The position numbers were made by a program, and so were the translations under genes. Positions 8,768 to 18,553 of a DNA stretch of 64,000 nucleotides are shown one piece after another. Every line of letters starts with the position of its first letter. Position 1 is the stretch's first letter. The notes beneath the pieces were generated by a model that did no database searches, was not told where the DNA came from, and saw only the letters and a program-made list of their open reading frames with translations. The stretch is from Arthrobacter alpinus (GTDB lineage: Bacteria > Actinomycetota > Actinomycetes > Actinomycetales > Micrococcaceae). The DNA is taken from positions 868,001 to 932,000 of the forward strand of contig NZ_CP013200.1 of assembly GCF_001445575.1 (NCBI RefSeq), read 5' to 3'.

Positions 8768-9601
8768 ATGAATGAAGAACGACGGCGTGAGCTGGGCCAG
8801 TTTCTCCGAGACCGCAGGGCTGGGCTGCTTCGGGCGGAACACGGTTTGCCGCCCATTGGCCGCAGCCGGATTATGGGGCTGCGCCGCGAAGAGGTTGCGG
8901 CCTTCGCCGCTGTCAGCGTTACCTGGTACACGTGGCTGGAACAGGGCCGGGATATCAACGCCTCCCGCCAAGTGTTGGACTCGATTGGCCGGGTGTTGCG
9001 GCTCAGCCCGGCAGAGCAGTCCTATGTGCTGGCCTTGGGTGGACACGGAGCCGTGCCTGCGCCCGGTGCGGTCGCCGTCGAATCCGTCCCGGCACACCTG
9101 CAAGCACTGCTCGACGCCGTGGACTTTCCGGCGTTTGCGGTGTCTCCGGACTGGGGGATTGCGGGCTGGAACAGCGCTTATCAGGCACTATATTCACACA
9201 TTGCTGAGGTGTCCCCGGCCGAACGGAATCTGTTGTGGCTGGTCTTTACTGACCCGGTGCTGCGCCAAATGTTGCCCGATTGGGACATCACCTCACGGAA
9301 CTTTGTGGCGGAATTCCGGGCCGAGTCCGGCTCCCGGCTGGGGTCAGCGTCCCACACGGCGCTGGTTGCGAAACTTCAAGCGGCCAGTGTGGAGTTCGCC
9401 AGTATCTGGGCCGAACATGTGGTGCTGAACTTTTCCTCGCGGCGGCGGGTCTTTGTTCATCCGCTCGTGGGGGAGCTGACGTTTGAGCAGCAACGGCTGG
9501 TGCCCGCCGATGTCCCGGACCTGCACTTTGTCATGTATGTGCCCACGGCAGGGACGCCCACCAAGGAGCGATTGGCGCAGATCGCGGCGGGTGGAGCGTA
9601 A
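8768..9601 (+). CDS. XRE-type regulator with MmyB-like ligand domain
   Basis: 277 residues. The N-terminal helix-turn-helix (about 1-75) contains RRAGLLRAEHGLP and MGLRREEVAAFAAVSVTWYTWLEQGRDI, the hallmark of the actinobacterial MmyB-like family. The remainder, with PAFAVSPDWGIAGWNSAYQALY, is the PAS-like ligand-binding domain reported to bind fatty acids in this family. It is divergent from ilvD and followed by a palindromic repeat that may terminate transcription. The target genes are unknown. Confidence 0.88.
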   Translation: MNEERRRELGQFLRDRRAGLLRAEHGLPPIGRSRIMGLRREEVAAFAAVSVTWYTWLEQGRDINASRQVLDSIGRVLRLSPAEQSYVLALGGHGAVPAPGAVAVESVPAHLQALLDAVDFPAFAVSPDWGIAGWNSAYQALYSHIAEVSPAERNLLWLVFTDPVLRQMLPDWDITSRNFVAEFRAESGSRLGSASHTALVAKLQAASVEFASIWAEHVVLNFSSRRRVFVHPLVGELTFEQQRLVPADVPDLHFVMYVPTAGTPTKERLAQIAAGGA

Positions 9602-9620
9602 GCAGCGCGGCCCATACTCA

Positions 9621-9682
9621 TCGAGGTGACACTTGATGTTGATTTTTTGCCGCCTCAACATCGGCGTTAAGTGTCACCTCGA
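9621..9682 (+). repeat. 62-bp palindromic dispersed repeat, copy 1
   Basis: Begins TCGAGGTGACACTT and ends AAGTGTCACCTCGA, a perfect 14-bp outer inverted repeat, with an inner GATGTTGA/TCAACATC stem. The second copy (13285-13346) differs at about three positions and has the same orientation. No T run follows on either side, but the stem could act as a terminator for the regulator gene. Confidence 0.88.
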
Positions 9683-9849
9683 TTTAGGAATCTCTCTGGG
9701 CTGAGTTGGGAGATGACGCCGTCTACCAGGGCCTCGCCTCGGCCTTAGCAGGATGCTCGACGCCCTTGAAAGACTCTGCGCAGATCCTGTAGACGTCCTC
9801 GGTCCCGGAGGGGCGGGCCGCGAATCAGGCGGGGGAGTAGCATGACATC

Positions 9850-11436
9850 ATGTTGCGGATCACAATGTTGTGTGCACTTTCTGTCCTGACAATCGGCTCT
9901 GTGGCGCTCGCTTGGCTTGCGGGGCCTGGATGGTGGGTTGCCGTGGCTGTCCTGCTGTTTTTGCTGGTGGTGGCGGTTTACGATGTCTCCCAGAAAAAGC
10001 ATTCGATCCTGCGCAACTACCCGGTACTAGGACACATGCGCTTCTTGTTGGAATACATCCGGCCGGAAATGCAGCAGTACTTCATTGAACGCAACTTTGA
10101 CGGACGCCCCTACGACAGAGACACCCGCTCCCTGATCTATGAGCGCGCCAAGGGCACCAATCAGGAGCAAGCTTTCGGCACCGAACTGGACGTCAACGCC
10201 GTCGGATATGAATACCTGGTCCACAGCACGGCGCCGTTGGAACCGCCGGAGGAACAGCCGCGGGTCCGTATTGGTGGGCCTGACTGCACGCAGCCCTATG
10301 ACATGGCACTGCTGAACGTATCGGCCATGAGCTTCGGTGCCTTGTCCGCCAATGCCCTGATGGCCATGAACAAGGGCGCGGCCATGGGCGGCTTCGCCCA
10401 CGACACCGGCGAAGGCGGACTGACCGACCACCACTTGCGCTACGGCGGAGATCTGGTGTGGGAAATCGGCAGCGGCTACTTTGGTGCGCGGACCAAGGAT
10501 GGTGATTTTGATCCGGACATGTTTGCGGACAAGGCCGCCCACGCATCCGTACGGTGCCTGAGCCTGAAGCTGAGCCAGGGCGCCAAACCCGGCATTGGCG
10601 GGGTGCTCCCCGCGGGGAAAGTTACCCCTGAAATTGCGCGGGCACGCGGTATCCCGGAGGGCGAAAAATGTGTCAGCCCCGCCTCCCACAAGGTGTTTTC
10701 CACGCCACGAGAACTGGTCTTGTTCATGGCCCGGATGCGCACATTGGGACAGGGGAAACCCGTGGGATTCAAGTTGTGTGTGGGCGCTCGCAGTGAATTT
10801 CTGGGCATCTGCAAGGCAATGGTCGCTGAAGGGATTACTCCGGACTTCATCATTGTTGACGGCTCTGAGGGCGGGACGGGGGCCGCTCCCATGGAGTATG
10901 AGGACCATGTGGGCACGCCGCTGACTGAGGGGCTCATGCTGGTTCATAATGCGCTGGTCGGCACCGGGCTGCGGGGCCGCATCCGCATCGGTGCGTCAGG
11001 GAAGGTCGCCACCGGAGCCGACATCATCAAGCGCGTCATTCAGGGGGCTGACTACACGAACGCGGCCCGTGCCATGATGATGGCGACAGGTTGCATCCAA
11101 TCCCAGCGCTGCCACACCAACCAGTGCCCGGTGGGGGTGGCCACCCAAGACCCGCGCCGGACAGCCGCGCTGGATGTTGAGGACAAGAGTCACCGCGTCC
11201 AGCGCTATCAGCACGCCACAGTCGCCGAGGCGTTGCGCATGGCGGCCTCCATGGGGGCCCGCAACTTCTCGGAGCTCTCACCTGAAATGCTCCGGCGCCG
11301 TATCGGCCACCTGAACACCCAGTCCTATGCGGAGCTCTATAACTGGCTCCAGCCGGGGGAACTCCTGCACCAGGTGCCGCAGGACTGGGCGCAAGACTGG
11401 GCCGTGGCCAGTGCCGACTCGTTCACACGCCACTAG
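9850..11436 (+). CDS. FMN-binding glutamate-synthase-family protein
   Basis: 528 residues. Two N-terminal hydrophobic stretches (about 4-22 and 27-45) suggest membrane anchoring. They are followed by a GltB-type (beta/alpha)8 synthase domain. Recognisable are GEGGLTDHHLRYGGDLVWEIG, the FMN phosphate-binding GSEGGTGAAP, and the 3Fe-4S cysteines in CIQSQRCHTNQCPVGVAT. The glutaminase and FAD-binding parts of real glutamate synthase are absent, as in this stand-alone family. It may transfer electrons or oxidise an amino-acid-like substrate at the membrane; the reaction is not established. It is 53 bases upstream of poxB on the same strand, and the pair is flanked by two 62-bp repeats. Confidence 0.87.
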   Translation: MLRITMLCALSVLTIGSVALAWLAGPGWWVAVAVLLFLLVVAVYDVSQKKHSILRNYPVLGHMRFLLEYIRPEMQQYFIERNFDGRPYDRDTRSLIYERAKGTNQEQAFGTELDVNAVGYEYLVHSTAPLEPPEEQPRVRIGGPDCTQPYDMALLNVSAMSFGALSANALMAMNKGAAMGGFAHDTGEGGLTDHHLRYGGDLVWEIGSGYFGARTKDGDFDPDMFADKAAHASVRCLSLKLSQGAKPGIGGVLPAGKVTPEIARARGIPEGEKCVSPASHKVFSTPRELVLFMARMRTLGQGKPVGFKLCVGARSEFLGICKAMVAEGITPDFIIVDGSEGGTGAAPMEYEDHVGTPLTEGLMLVHNALVGTGLRGRIRIGASGKVATGADIIKRVIQGADYTNAARAMMMATGCIQSQRCHTNQCPVGVATQDPRRTAALDVEDKSHRVQRYQHATVAEALRMAASMGARNFSELSPEMLRRRIGHLNTQSYAELYNWLQPGELLHQVPQDWAQDWAVASADSFTRH

Positions 11437-11489
11437 AAATCAATCGCAACGTCAACGTCGTGGCGCCAGCATCGATCAGGGAGAAGACC

Positions 11490-13211
11490 ATGGGCACTCT
11501 TGCCGGCATGATTGTCACGGCACTGGCGGATCTCGGGGTCAGGCAGGTCTGGGGCGTGGTGGGAGATGCGCTGAACCCGCTCACCGAGGCCATCCGGAAC
11601 GAGGAGCGGATCGAGTGGATCGGGGTCCGGCACGAGGAGGTGGCCGCCTTTGCCGCCGGCGCCCAATCCCAGCTGTCTGGTGTATTGGGGGTGTGCATGG
11701 GCACTGTGGGACCCGGGTCAATCCACCTTTTGAACGGTCTGTACGACGCGAAGAAGTCCCGCACCCCGGTATTGGCTATTTGCGGTCAGGTGCCTAGTGC
11801 AGAAATTGGCAGCGGCTTCTTCCAGGAGGTCAACAACGATCAGCTCTTCGCCGACGTCTCGGTCTTTTGCAAGACAGTGACCACCCCCGGGCAGCTGCCT
11901 TATCTGCTGGAGCAGGCTGTCAATACCGCCCAAGCCTTGTCCGGTGTGGCCGTGCTGAGCATCCCGGGGGACATTGGCTCCCAGCAGGCAGAATCCAATG
12001 TGCGGCCACATTTTGTTGATGTTCGACGGCGGCAGTCGCCGGAGCCGGACGCCGTCGCTCCCGCTGTGCAGGCACTCAACGACGCCGAGGCGGTCACCAT
12101 GTTAGTGGGCATGGGAGCCAGAGAAGCGCGGGCTCAAGTTCTTGCCGTGGCCAAGGCTCTGCAGGCGCCGATGGTGCTGACGCTTAAGGCGAAGGAGGGG
12201 CTGGAAAAGGACAATGACTTCCAGGTGGGTCAAAGCGGGCTGATCGGCAATCCTGCGGCGCTGCATGCCTTTGAATCCTGTGACACCTTGTTGATGGTGG
12301 GCACGGACTTCCCGTACCGCGAATGGCTGCCGGACGGCAAAGTGGTGATCCAGATGGATCTACGCGGAGAGAACATTGGTGCCCGTATCAACGTTGACCA
12401 CGGTGTGGTGGGTGACGCGGCTTTGGCGCTGGAGATGATACTCCCGCAGCTGCGGGGCGGCCGGGACGGCGGTCATCTGGTGCGGACGCGGAAGAAATAC
12501 TTGCACTGGAGAACAGAACAATCGCACTTGGCGGAGCCGGGCTACGATTCGACTCTTGTGGGGCGACTGCGAGGGACAGTGGATAACCCTCACGAATTTA
12601 TCCGTCCGGAGGCCGTGGCCGCCGCCGTCAACGTGCACGCCGCGAGCGACGCCATTTTTACCTCGGATACAGGCATGTCGACGGTGTGGCTGTCCCGCTT
12701 CGTCACCTTGGATGGAGACCGGCGATTGATCGGTTCCTATAACTTGGGTTCCATGGCCAACGCCATGCCGCAGGCGCTGGGGGCGGCGGCCTTGGACAGG
12801 ACACGGCAGGTAGTGGCATTCTGCGGGGACGGCGGTCTGACCATGCTGCTCGGTGATCTGCTGACGGCCGTGAGCTACGATCTGCCAGTCAAATTGATTG
12901 TGTTCAACAACGGCCGGCTGGGGATGGTGAAGCTGGAGCAGGAGCAAGTGGGGTTGCCCGAGTTCGGCACCGTCCTTCGCAATCCGGACCTGTCAGATGT
13001 AGCACGGTCCTGTGGTTTTCACGGTGTCCGAGTCGAGAACATCGAGGAGCTCGACGCCGCCATCAGTACCGCTTTGGCGCACCCTGGCCCCGTACTGGTG
13101 GACGTCCGGACCAACCCGGAGGAAGTGTCACTGCCGCCGAAGACCACAGTGCGTCAGGCGTTGGGCTTTGCTGCCGCCAAAATCAAAGAGACGATCGACC
13201 CGTCCAACTGA
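11490..13211 (+). CDS. poxB: Pyruvate oxidase / pyruvate:quinone oxidoreductase
   Basis: 573 residues from the ATG at 11490, which has GGGAGA nine bases upstream and gives nearly the exact length of E. coli PoxB. It decarboxylates pyruvate to acetate and CO2 with electrons passed to quinone, using TPP and FAD. The PYR domain has the catalytic Glu in RHEEVAAFAAGA. The PP domain carries GDGGLTMLLGDLLTAV...NN, the TPP/Mg motif. The C-terminus lacks a clear amphipathic lipid-binding helix of the E. coli type. Likely co-transcribed with the preceding flavoprotein. Confidence 0.9.
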   Translation: MGTLAGMIVTALADLGVRQVWGVVGDALNPLTEAIRNEERIEWIGVRHEEVAAFAAGAQSQLSGVLGVCMGTVGPGSIHLLNGLYDAKKSRTPVLAICGQVPSAEIGSGFFQEVNNDQLFADVSVFCKTVTTPGQLPYLLEQAVNTAQALSGVAVLSIPGDIGSQQAESNVRPHFVDVRRRQSPEPDAVAPAVQALNDAEAVTMLVGMGAREARAQVLAVAKALQAPMVLTLKAKEGLEKDNDFQVGQSGLIGNPAALHAFESCDTLLMVGTDFPYREWLPDGKVVIQMDLRGENIGARINVDHGVVGDAALALEMILPQLRGGRDGGHLVRTRKKYLHWRTEQSHLAEPGYDSTLVGRLRGTVDNPHEFIRPEAVAAAVNVHAASDAIFTSDTGMSTVWLSRFVTLDGDRRLIGSYNLGSMANAMPQALGAAALDRTRQVVAFCGDGGLTMLLGDLLTAVSYDLPVKLIVFNNGRLGMVKLEQEQVGLPEFGTVLRNPDLSDVARSCGFHGVRVENIEELDAAISTALAHPGPVLVDVRTNPEEVSLPPKTTVRQALGFAAAKIKETIDPSN

Positions 13212-13284
13212 GGCGACGGAGGGGCAGGTGCCCGCCGAGCACGAACACGGCGCCCACCACTAGCCGCTGCGGCGCTAACCCGAA

Positions 13285-13346
13285 TCGAGGTGACACTTGA
13301 TGTTGATGTTTTGCCGCCTCAACATCGACGTTAACTGTCACCTCGA
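13285..13346 (+). repeat. 62-bp palindromic dispersed repeat, copy 2
   Basis: Same orientation and length as the copy at 9621-9682. Differences include G for T near the centre and C for G in the right outer arm (AACTGTCACC), which leaves one mismatch in the outer stem. It sits between the convergent poxB and recR genes, where a hairpin could serve as terminator for both. Confidence 0.88.
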
Positions 13347-13360
13347 TTGGGCGGAGAACT

Positions 13361-13960
13361 TTACGTCAGCGCGTTGCGGCGACCTTCGAAGGCGCGGCCC
13401 AAGGTGACCTCGTCGGCGTATTCCAAATCGCCGCCCACCGGCAGACCTGATGCCAGGCGCGTCACGGCAATGCCCAGAGTTTTCAGCATGCGTGAGAGGT
13501 ACGTTGCGGTCGCTTCGCCTTCGAGGTTGGGGTCGGTAGCGATGATGATCTCTTGGATCTCAGCATCGTTGAGGCGTGTGAGCAGTTCGCGGATGCGCAA
13601 CTGGTCGGGGCCAATCCCGGCGATCGGATTAATGGAGCCGCCCAGCACGTGATAACGGCCGCGGAAGGCGCGGGTGCGCTCCACTGCCAGCACGTCCTTG
13701 GATTCTTCGACCACACAAATGATGGTGGGGTCACGGCGTTCATCCCGGCAGATATTGCAAAGTTCCGCTTCCGTGACGTTGAAGCAGACCGTGCAGAACT
13801 TGACGCGTTCCTTGACAGTGGTGATGGCACTGACCAGACGCTTCATGTCGTCCAGATCCGCTTCAAGGATGTGGAAGGCGAGCCGCTGGGCCGATTTTGG
13901 GCCGATCCCTGGCAGGCGCCCCAACTCGTCAATGAGCTCCTGAACTGCTCCCTCGTACAC
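13361..13960 (-). CDS. recR: Recombination mediator RecR
   Basis: 199 residues, the family length. RecR with RecF/RecO loads RecA at single-stranded gaps. In order: an N-terminal helix-hairpin-helix ([20 protein letters not shown]), a four-Cys zinc finger (CTVC...CNIC), and a Toprim domain ([16 protein letters not shown], then [14 protein letters not shown]). It lies 49 bases downstream of dnaX on the same strand, the classical dnaX-recR order. Confidence 0.97.
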   Translation of the reverse strand: MYEGAVQELIDELGRLPGIGPKSAQRLAFHILEADLDDMKRLVSAITTVKERVKFCTVCFNVTEAELCNICRDERRDPTIICVVEESKDVLAVERTRAFRGRYHVLGGSINPIAGIGPDQLRIRELLTRLNDAEIQEIIIATDPNLEGEATATYLSRMLKTLGIAVTRLASGLPVGGDLEYADEVTLGRAFEGRRNALT

Positions 13961-14009
13961 ACTGCCTCTTGTCTATTGCTGGTTATTTCAAAATGGTGGT
14001 GGGGCTAGC

Positions 14010-17000
14010 TCAATGTGAATTATTGAGCGGGCGTTCCTCGATGAGTACTCCGCCAAGAATACGCTCGACGGCGGCTTGTCCCACCACGCCGGATTCTTCG
14101 ATGGTGACATCGTCCGGGCTGGGGACGTCTTCCACGTACGGGGTGTTGGCCGCGGCAGCCGGAGTCTGGACGCGCGCTGCCTGAGCCGCTGGGCTGTTGG
14201 CCAGGCGCTGATACATGCTCAGCTTTTCCCCGCCCTCTGACACGTTCGACGCCGGATCCTCCTGAACAGGAGCCGTCACCGAGGTTTCGCCCTGGCTGGG
14301 GGGACGCGGCGCTTGTGCGACGTTGCTGGCCGGTGCCGGCGGTGGCTCGGGGCTTGCCGCCGGTGCGGCCGGTTCTGCCGTGGGAGCAGGGGATAGCGGA
14401 GCTGTGGAATTAGCTGCGCCGGAATCGGTTGGGCTGGATTCTGCGGCGCCGGGTCCTGCAGTTCCTGAATCTGCCGTGCCCGAATCTGCCGTGTCCGAAT
14501 TTGCTGTGCCCGGCTGTGCCCAATCGGGTGCGGCAGACATAGCGCCCCAACCAGGATCGGCCACATCGGATCGACGGGTCTGGCCCAGCGAAACTCCCCA
14601 GTCCTGAGCAGAGTCTGCAGGAGCTTGTTGGGTGGACTGTTGAGCCACCTGTTGGGCGAGCAGTTCACTGCGGCGCGGTGTTTCGGGCAAGGCCGGTGCG
14701 GCTACGGGCTCCTCAACGGCAGGAGTGTCCCAACCCGTGGTCCACGCCGCAATGGGTGAAATCTTGGGCGGTGTGTACGCCGGCGCTGCGGCGGAAGCCG
14801 GGCTACTGGCCCGGGTAGCTTCGCTGGGAAGGTACGCGTCTTCCGGAGGGTACGCCGAGCCTGACTCGTAGGGATCCGCCGGAGGAACGAACTCGGGGTG
14901 GGGTTCATCCCAAGGATCGCTGGGTTCCAGCGGACCATCCCAGGGAGCTGACTCCACAGTGGAGGTGACTTCGGGGGAGGGAACAGCTGCTGTGGGTGCT
15001 GCGGGCGCCTGTGATGCGGGGGAGTGGACAGCAGCGGATGAGGGCGCAGCCGACTGCTGCGTTACAGGCTCGGGTGACGGAGCCGGCGCAGCCTCTGGTG
15101 CCGGGGCTGAAGCCGGCTCCACGGGCAGTCCCCAAGAATCGTGCAAAACGGCGGCGATAGGCTGCCCCTGAGAGGGGGCTGACTGCTGCCAATTCTGTGC
15201 CTGAACAGGCGCTGCAGCGTGGGCCGGTGCTTGAGTCGCGGTCGGTGCTGCAGTCTGAGCGGGTGCTTGGGGCGGGGCTGATGCGGGCGCTGATGCTGGC
15301 GCTGGAGAGGATGCCTGTGCCTGTGCCTGAGTCGGAGCAGCAACGGGAGCGGGGACAGCCTGCGCAGGGGCAGTCATCTGGCCTTGGCTGGTGACACTTT
15401 CCGCCCTCGGGGTGGCATTGTTGCCAGGCCCTCCACCCTGTGGTGAAGGGTTACCGGTTTGAACTTTTGGGTTTGGTTCAGAGCTCGCCTTCGGGGCCTC
15501 GCCGTCAACGGGGAGGATCTGGACGTTCAGGCCGAGAACCTGGTTGATGGCCTGCTGGAGGTTCGCCAGGTGCCCGCCATTACTGAAGGCAGCAATGAGG
15601 CCGGTGGAGGGAAGTCCGACGCGCAGTTCTTGTCCGTCAAAAGTTTGCGGCACCACGTTTTGGTTGACAATAACCCACGACGCCATACGGATATTGCGCA
15701 GTGCACCGATGATTTCCGGCCACGCTCGACGGATGACTTCAATGCCGGAGGAGCCAGCGGCTGAGGTACCCGCAGCCACGCCGGCAGTTGGAGCGCCGCC
15801 GGTATTTACGGCAGCGTCAGGTGGTGTGGACTGTGTTGGTGCTGGCTGGTTTGGCTGAGTCCGCGGGGTCGACTGCTGAGCCTGCGGCTGAGTCTGGGCC
15901 GCGTTTGTAGCAGCCGGGACTTCGCGCTGCTGGCCAACAAAATCAGTATTGCCAGTGGGCGTGGGTAGATCATCCCAGGTGCGGGCAGGGCGAGCAGCCT
16001 GTTGCGGCGAAGCGGTGTCGGCGGGCTGAGCTGTGTCAGCAGACTGAACCGACTGGCCCGACTGAACCGGCTGGGTAGTCTCAACGTGCGGAGCCGCCGG
16101 AACGGATTGAACTGACGGAACGGTCTGAGCTGTCTGAGGTGTCGGCGAAGCGGCTGACGCCTGTGCCGCAGGAGCTACCTGTGCCGTTGTGGGGCTGGCA
16201 TCCTGGGTCTGCCGTGCCGCAACTTCGGCGCCGGCGGCTTCCTTGGCGCGGGCCAGCTGTGCCCTGACAGCGGCCAATCCGCCGCTAGCACCGCCGCCGG
16301 AACCAGTACCGCCGCCTGAAGCAGCACTGCCGGAGTCGGCGGGTGCGGAATCGTACGTGACCGGCGCAGTACCTGGGCTGGGGAAATTCTGGGCAGGCAT
16401 TCCCTGCGCAGGAACCGCGGCGGGTACCTCACCCGAGGGTGCGGCCAGCGGGGTGCCGGCGTAGTTGATTCGACGTTCGAGTTGGTCGAGTCTGGTGGCC
16501 ATGCCGCGAGTGGAGGCGTCAGCCCCCGGCAGCAGGAGCCGGGCACCCAGCAGTTCAAGGTGCAGGCGCGGAGAAGTTGCGCCGGTCATCTCGTTGAAGG
16601 CGGCGTTGGTGATGTCCGCGGCACGGGAGAGTTCGGCGGCACCGAGCTGAGCTGCCTGAGTCTGCATGCGGGCAATGAGTTCATCCGGGGTGCCGCGCAG
16701 GATTGCGTGGGCACTTTCCGGCATGGCCTGGACGATGATGAGGTCGCGGAAGCGCTCCAGCAGATCCTCGACGAAGCGGCGGGGATCATGTCCGGTCTGA
16801 ATGACCCGGTCCACGGACTTGAAAACCGTGGCGGAGTCGCTGGCAGCCAGGGCCTCAACGATGTCATCCAAGAGGGAGGAGTGGGTGTAGCCAAGCAGAT
16901 CCACGGCCAGATCGTAGTCCAGGCCTGTCGCAGCGGCGCCGGCCATCAACTGGTCAAGGACCGAGAGGGAATCGCGTACGGAACCGCCACCGGCACGTAC

Positions 17001-17627
17001 TACGAGGGACAGAACGCCGGGAGCAACGGCAACGTTTTCCTGTTCACACAATTGTGCCAAATAGGCCATGAGCGGTTCCGGGGGCACCAGCCGGAAGGGG
17101 TAATGGTGCGTACGGGAGCGGATGGTGCCAATGACCTTGTCAGGTTCGGTGGTGGCAAAGATGAACTTGATGTGTTCCGGGGGCTCTTCAACAATCTTCA
17201 GCAGCGCGTTGAAGCCTGCCGAGGTGACCATGTGGGCCTCGTCGATGATGAAGATCTTGTAGCGGTCACGAATGGGTGCGAAGGTGGCGCGTTCCCGGAG
17301 ATCGCGGGCATCGTCAACGCCACCGTGGCTGGCGGCGTCAATTTCAATGACATCCAGGGAGCCGGGGCCGCCGCGGGCCAGTTCAACACAGCTGTCACAC
17401 TCACCGCAGGGGTGGGAGGTGGGGCCCTTGGCGCAGTTCAGGCACCGGGCAAGGATGCGGGCCGAGGTGGTTTTTCCGCAGCCGCGGGGGCCGGAGAAGA
17501 GATAGGCGTGGTTAACGCGGTTCTTGTCCAGGGCAGTCATCAGCGGGGCGGTGACATGTTCTTGGCCAATGACAGTGGCGAAGGAATCGGGACGGTACCG
17601 GCGATACAGGGCTGTTGGTGCACTCAC
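14010..17627 (-). CDS. dnaX: DNA polymerase III subunits gamma and tau
   Basis: 1205 residues from the GTG at 17627, giving the family N-terminus SAPTALYRRYRPDSF. Longer in-frame starts up to 17714 would run into the ffs RNA and are rejected. It is the clamp-loader ATPase of the replisome. Residues 1-370 hold Walker A GPRGCGKTTSA, a zinc site CLNC...HPCGECDSC, Walker B/DEAH IIDEAH, sensor FATTEPDKVIGTIRSR and the oligomerisation domain. A low-complexity stretch rich in Ala, Pro, Gln, Ser and Thr follows, with a small island near IEVIRRAWPEIIGALRN that looks like the tau polymerase-binding region. Very long Pro/Ala-rich linkers are known in actinobacterial DnaX; this one is at the long end. 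The C-terminal end (DVTIEESGVVGQAAVERILGG) is non-repetitive. Confidence 0.96.
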   Translation of the reverse strand: MSAPTALYRRYRPDSFATVIGQEHVTAPLMTALDKNRVNHAYLFSGPRGCGKTTSARILARCLNCAKGPTSHPCGECDSCVELARGGPGSLDVIEIDAASHGGVDDARDLRERATFAPIRDRYKIFIIDEAHMVTSAGFNALLKIVEEPPEHIKFIFATTEPDKVIGTIRSRTHHYPFRLVPPEPLMAYLAQLCEQENVAVAPGVLSLVVRAGGGSVRDSLSVLDQLMAGAAATGLDYDLAVDLLGYTHSSLLDDIVEALAASDSATVFKSVDRVIQTGHDPRRFVEDLLERFRDLIIVQAMPESAHAILRGTPDELIARMQTQAAQLGAAELSRAADITNAAFNEMTGATSPRLHLELLGARLLLPGADASTRGMATRLDQLERRINYAGTPLAAPSGEVPAAVPAQGMPAQNFPSPGTAPVTYDSAPADSGSAASGGGTGSGGGASGGLAAVRAQLARAKEAAGAEVAARQTQDASPTTAQVAPAAQASAASPTPQTAQTVPSVQSVPAAPHVETTQPVQSGQSVQSADTAQPADTASPQQAARPARTWDDLPTPTGNTDFVGQQREVPAATNAAQTQPQAQQSTPRTQPNQPAPTQSTPPDAAVNTGGAPTAGVAAGTSAAGSSGIEVIRRAWPEIIGALRNIRMASWVIVNQNVVPQTFDGQELRVGLPSTGLIAAFSNGGHLANLQQAINQVLGLNVQILPVDGEAPKASSEPNPKVQTGNPSPQGGGPGNNATPRAESVTSQGQMTAPAQAVPAPVAAPTQAQAQASSPAPASAPASAPPQAPAQTAAPTATQAPAHAAAPVQAQNWQQSAPSQGQPIAAVLHDSWGLPVEPASAPAPEAAPAPSPEPVTQQSAAPSSAAVHSPASQAPAAPTAAVPSPEVTSTVESAPWDGPLEPSDPWDEPHPEFVPPADPYESGSAYPPEDAYLPSEATRASSPASAAAPAYTPPKISPIAAWTTGWDTPAVEEPVAAPALPETPRRSELLAQQVAQQSTQQAPADSAQDWGVSLGQTRRSDVADPGWGAMSAAPDWAQPGTANSDTADSGTADSGTAGPGAAESSPTDSGAANSTAPLSPAPTAEPAAPAASPEPPPAPASNVAQAPRPPSQGETSVTAPVQEDPASNVSEGGEKLSMYQRLANSPAAQAARVQTPAAAANTPYVEDVPSPDDVTIEESGVVGQAAVERILGGVLIEERPLNNSH

Positions 17628-17704
17628 AATTGAAACCCTATCTAATCCGCCTGACAAATTGCCGCACGATGCGCGCATATTGGGGGCATCTGGGGATAAA
17701 TAAA

Positions 17705-17794
17705 GACCCCCCATGCACCCGCCAGAGCCCGCTTACCCTTGCTACCTTCCGGTCCTGGGGGAGTTCACAGGGTGACGCCACATGAGGGGCCGGG
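17705..17794 (-). ncRNA. ffs: Signal recognition particle RNA (4.5S, small bacterial type)
   Basis: On the minus strand, just upstream of dnaX, lies the conserved apical loop of SRP RNA: CAGGACCGGAAGGTAGCAAG, containing the GGAA tetraloop and the AGCA internal loop bound by Ffh. The outer ends GGCCCCTCATG and CATGGGGGGTC pair to close a stem of about 90 nt. The ffs-dnaX order is typical of Gram-positive genomes. Ends are estimated from pairing, plus or minus about five bases. Confidence 0.9.
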
Positions 17795-17968
17795 AATCAG
17801 CTTACCTGACAGTGGCGGTGCGTGCGAATCCGGCGGTTCTCATGGTGGGCATATCAATTTTCTGCCGACGGTGGTACGTTCGCCACATACAGGGCGCAAG
17901 GTCATTTTCACGCCGGTCCCGCAATGATTTCGCCCTGCGTTGCCCGGGCCATCAAGGAAGAGGTAGTC

Positions 17969-18181
17969 ATGTTTAGCTACGGACTATTCGAATGGGTTTT
18001 CTGGGTGCTGGCCATTGGAACAGGACTTTTGGTGCTCATGCGCAGTGAAGTCCTCTCCTCTCACTCATCTCAACGGACGCATCGCCACTCTGGTCAGCAG
18101 TCCCTCTTGATTATTCTGACGGTGGTTTTTGCTGTGTGCGGGTTTGTCACCGCGGTATTGGCCATGCGCTCCACTATGTGA
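17969..18181 (+). CDS. Small membrane protein
   Basis: 70 residues from the ATG at 17969, which has AAGGAAGAGG 7-16 bases upstream. There are two predicted membrane helices (about 5-24 and 46-66) joined by a short His/Ser/Arg-rich loop. It is divergent from ffs-dnaX. No family recognised; longer in-frame starts have no ribosome-binding site. Confidence 0.6.
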   Translation: MFSYGLFEWVFWVLAIGTGLLVLMRSEVLSSHSSQRTHRHSGQQSLLIILTVVFAVCGFVTAVLAMRSTM

Positions 18182-18553
18182 TGGACCCTGTGGAGAAGAA
18201 TCGGGGCCCGATGTGGGGTCAATTTCCCAATAGATCCCCGCGACACGCTCTCGACGTGAGGAACGTCACCTCGTATGACAAATGTTGTAAAGTTGGCAGG
18301 GTGCCGCAGTATGGCAGGAATGCTTGATTGTGGTGCTGGCGCCTTGTGCGCCTTACCTTTATGCGAGGACTGCCTTCCGGAATGAACCGCATGAGACATA
18401 AGGGTAGTGGGGCTTGAACGGGGCCATGCTGCCCCTATTTTCTGCCCAAAAACCCTCCTGAGGCACTCTGAGGGGAGTTAGGGGAAACCACGATTCGTGA
18501 CTTCAGCACTTTGTCAGGTACTCTTGAACCTGCCGTGTTTCGCACAGCAAGCT
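18182..18553 (+). other. Intergenic region upstream of tRNA-Ser
   Basis: About 370 bases without a supported gene. The last 60 bases should contain the tRNA promoter. I see no clear -35/-10 pair and no other structure. Confidence 0.4.

Noticed and set aside
16482..17633. Long open frame opposite dnaX (383 codons)
   Set aside because: It mirrors the GC-rich coding of dnaX and shows no recognisable protein family, while dnaX is unambiguous.
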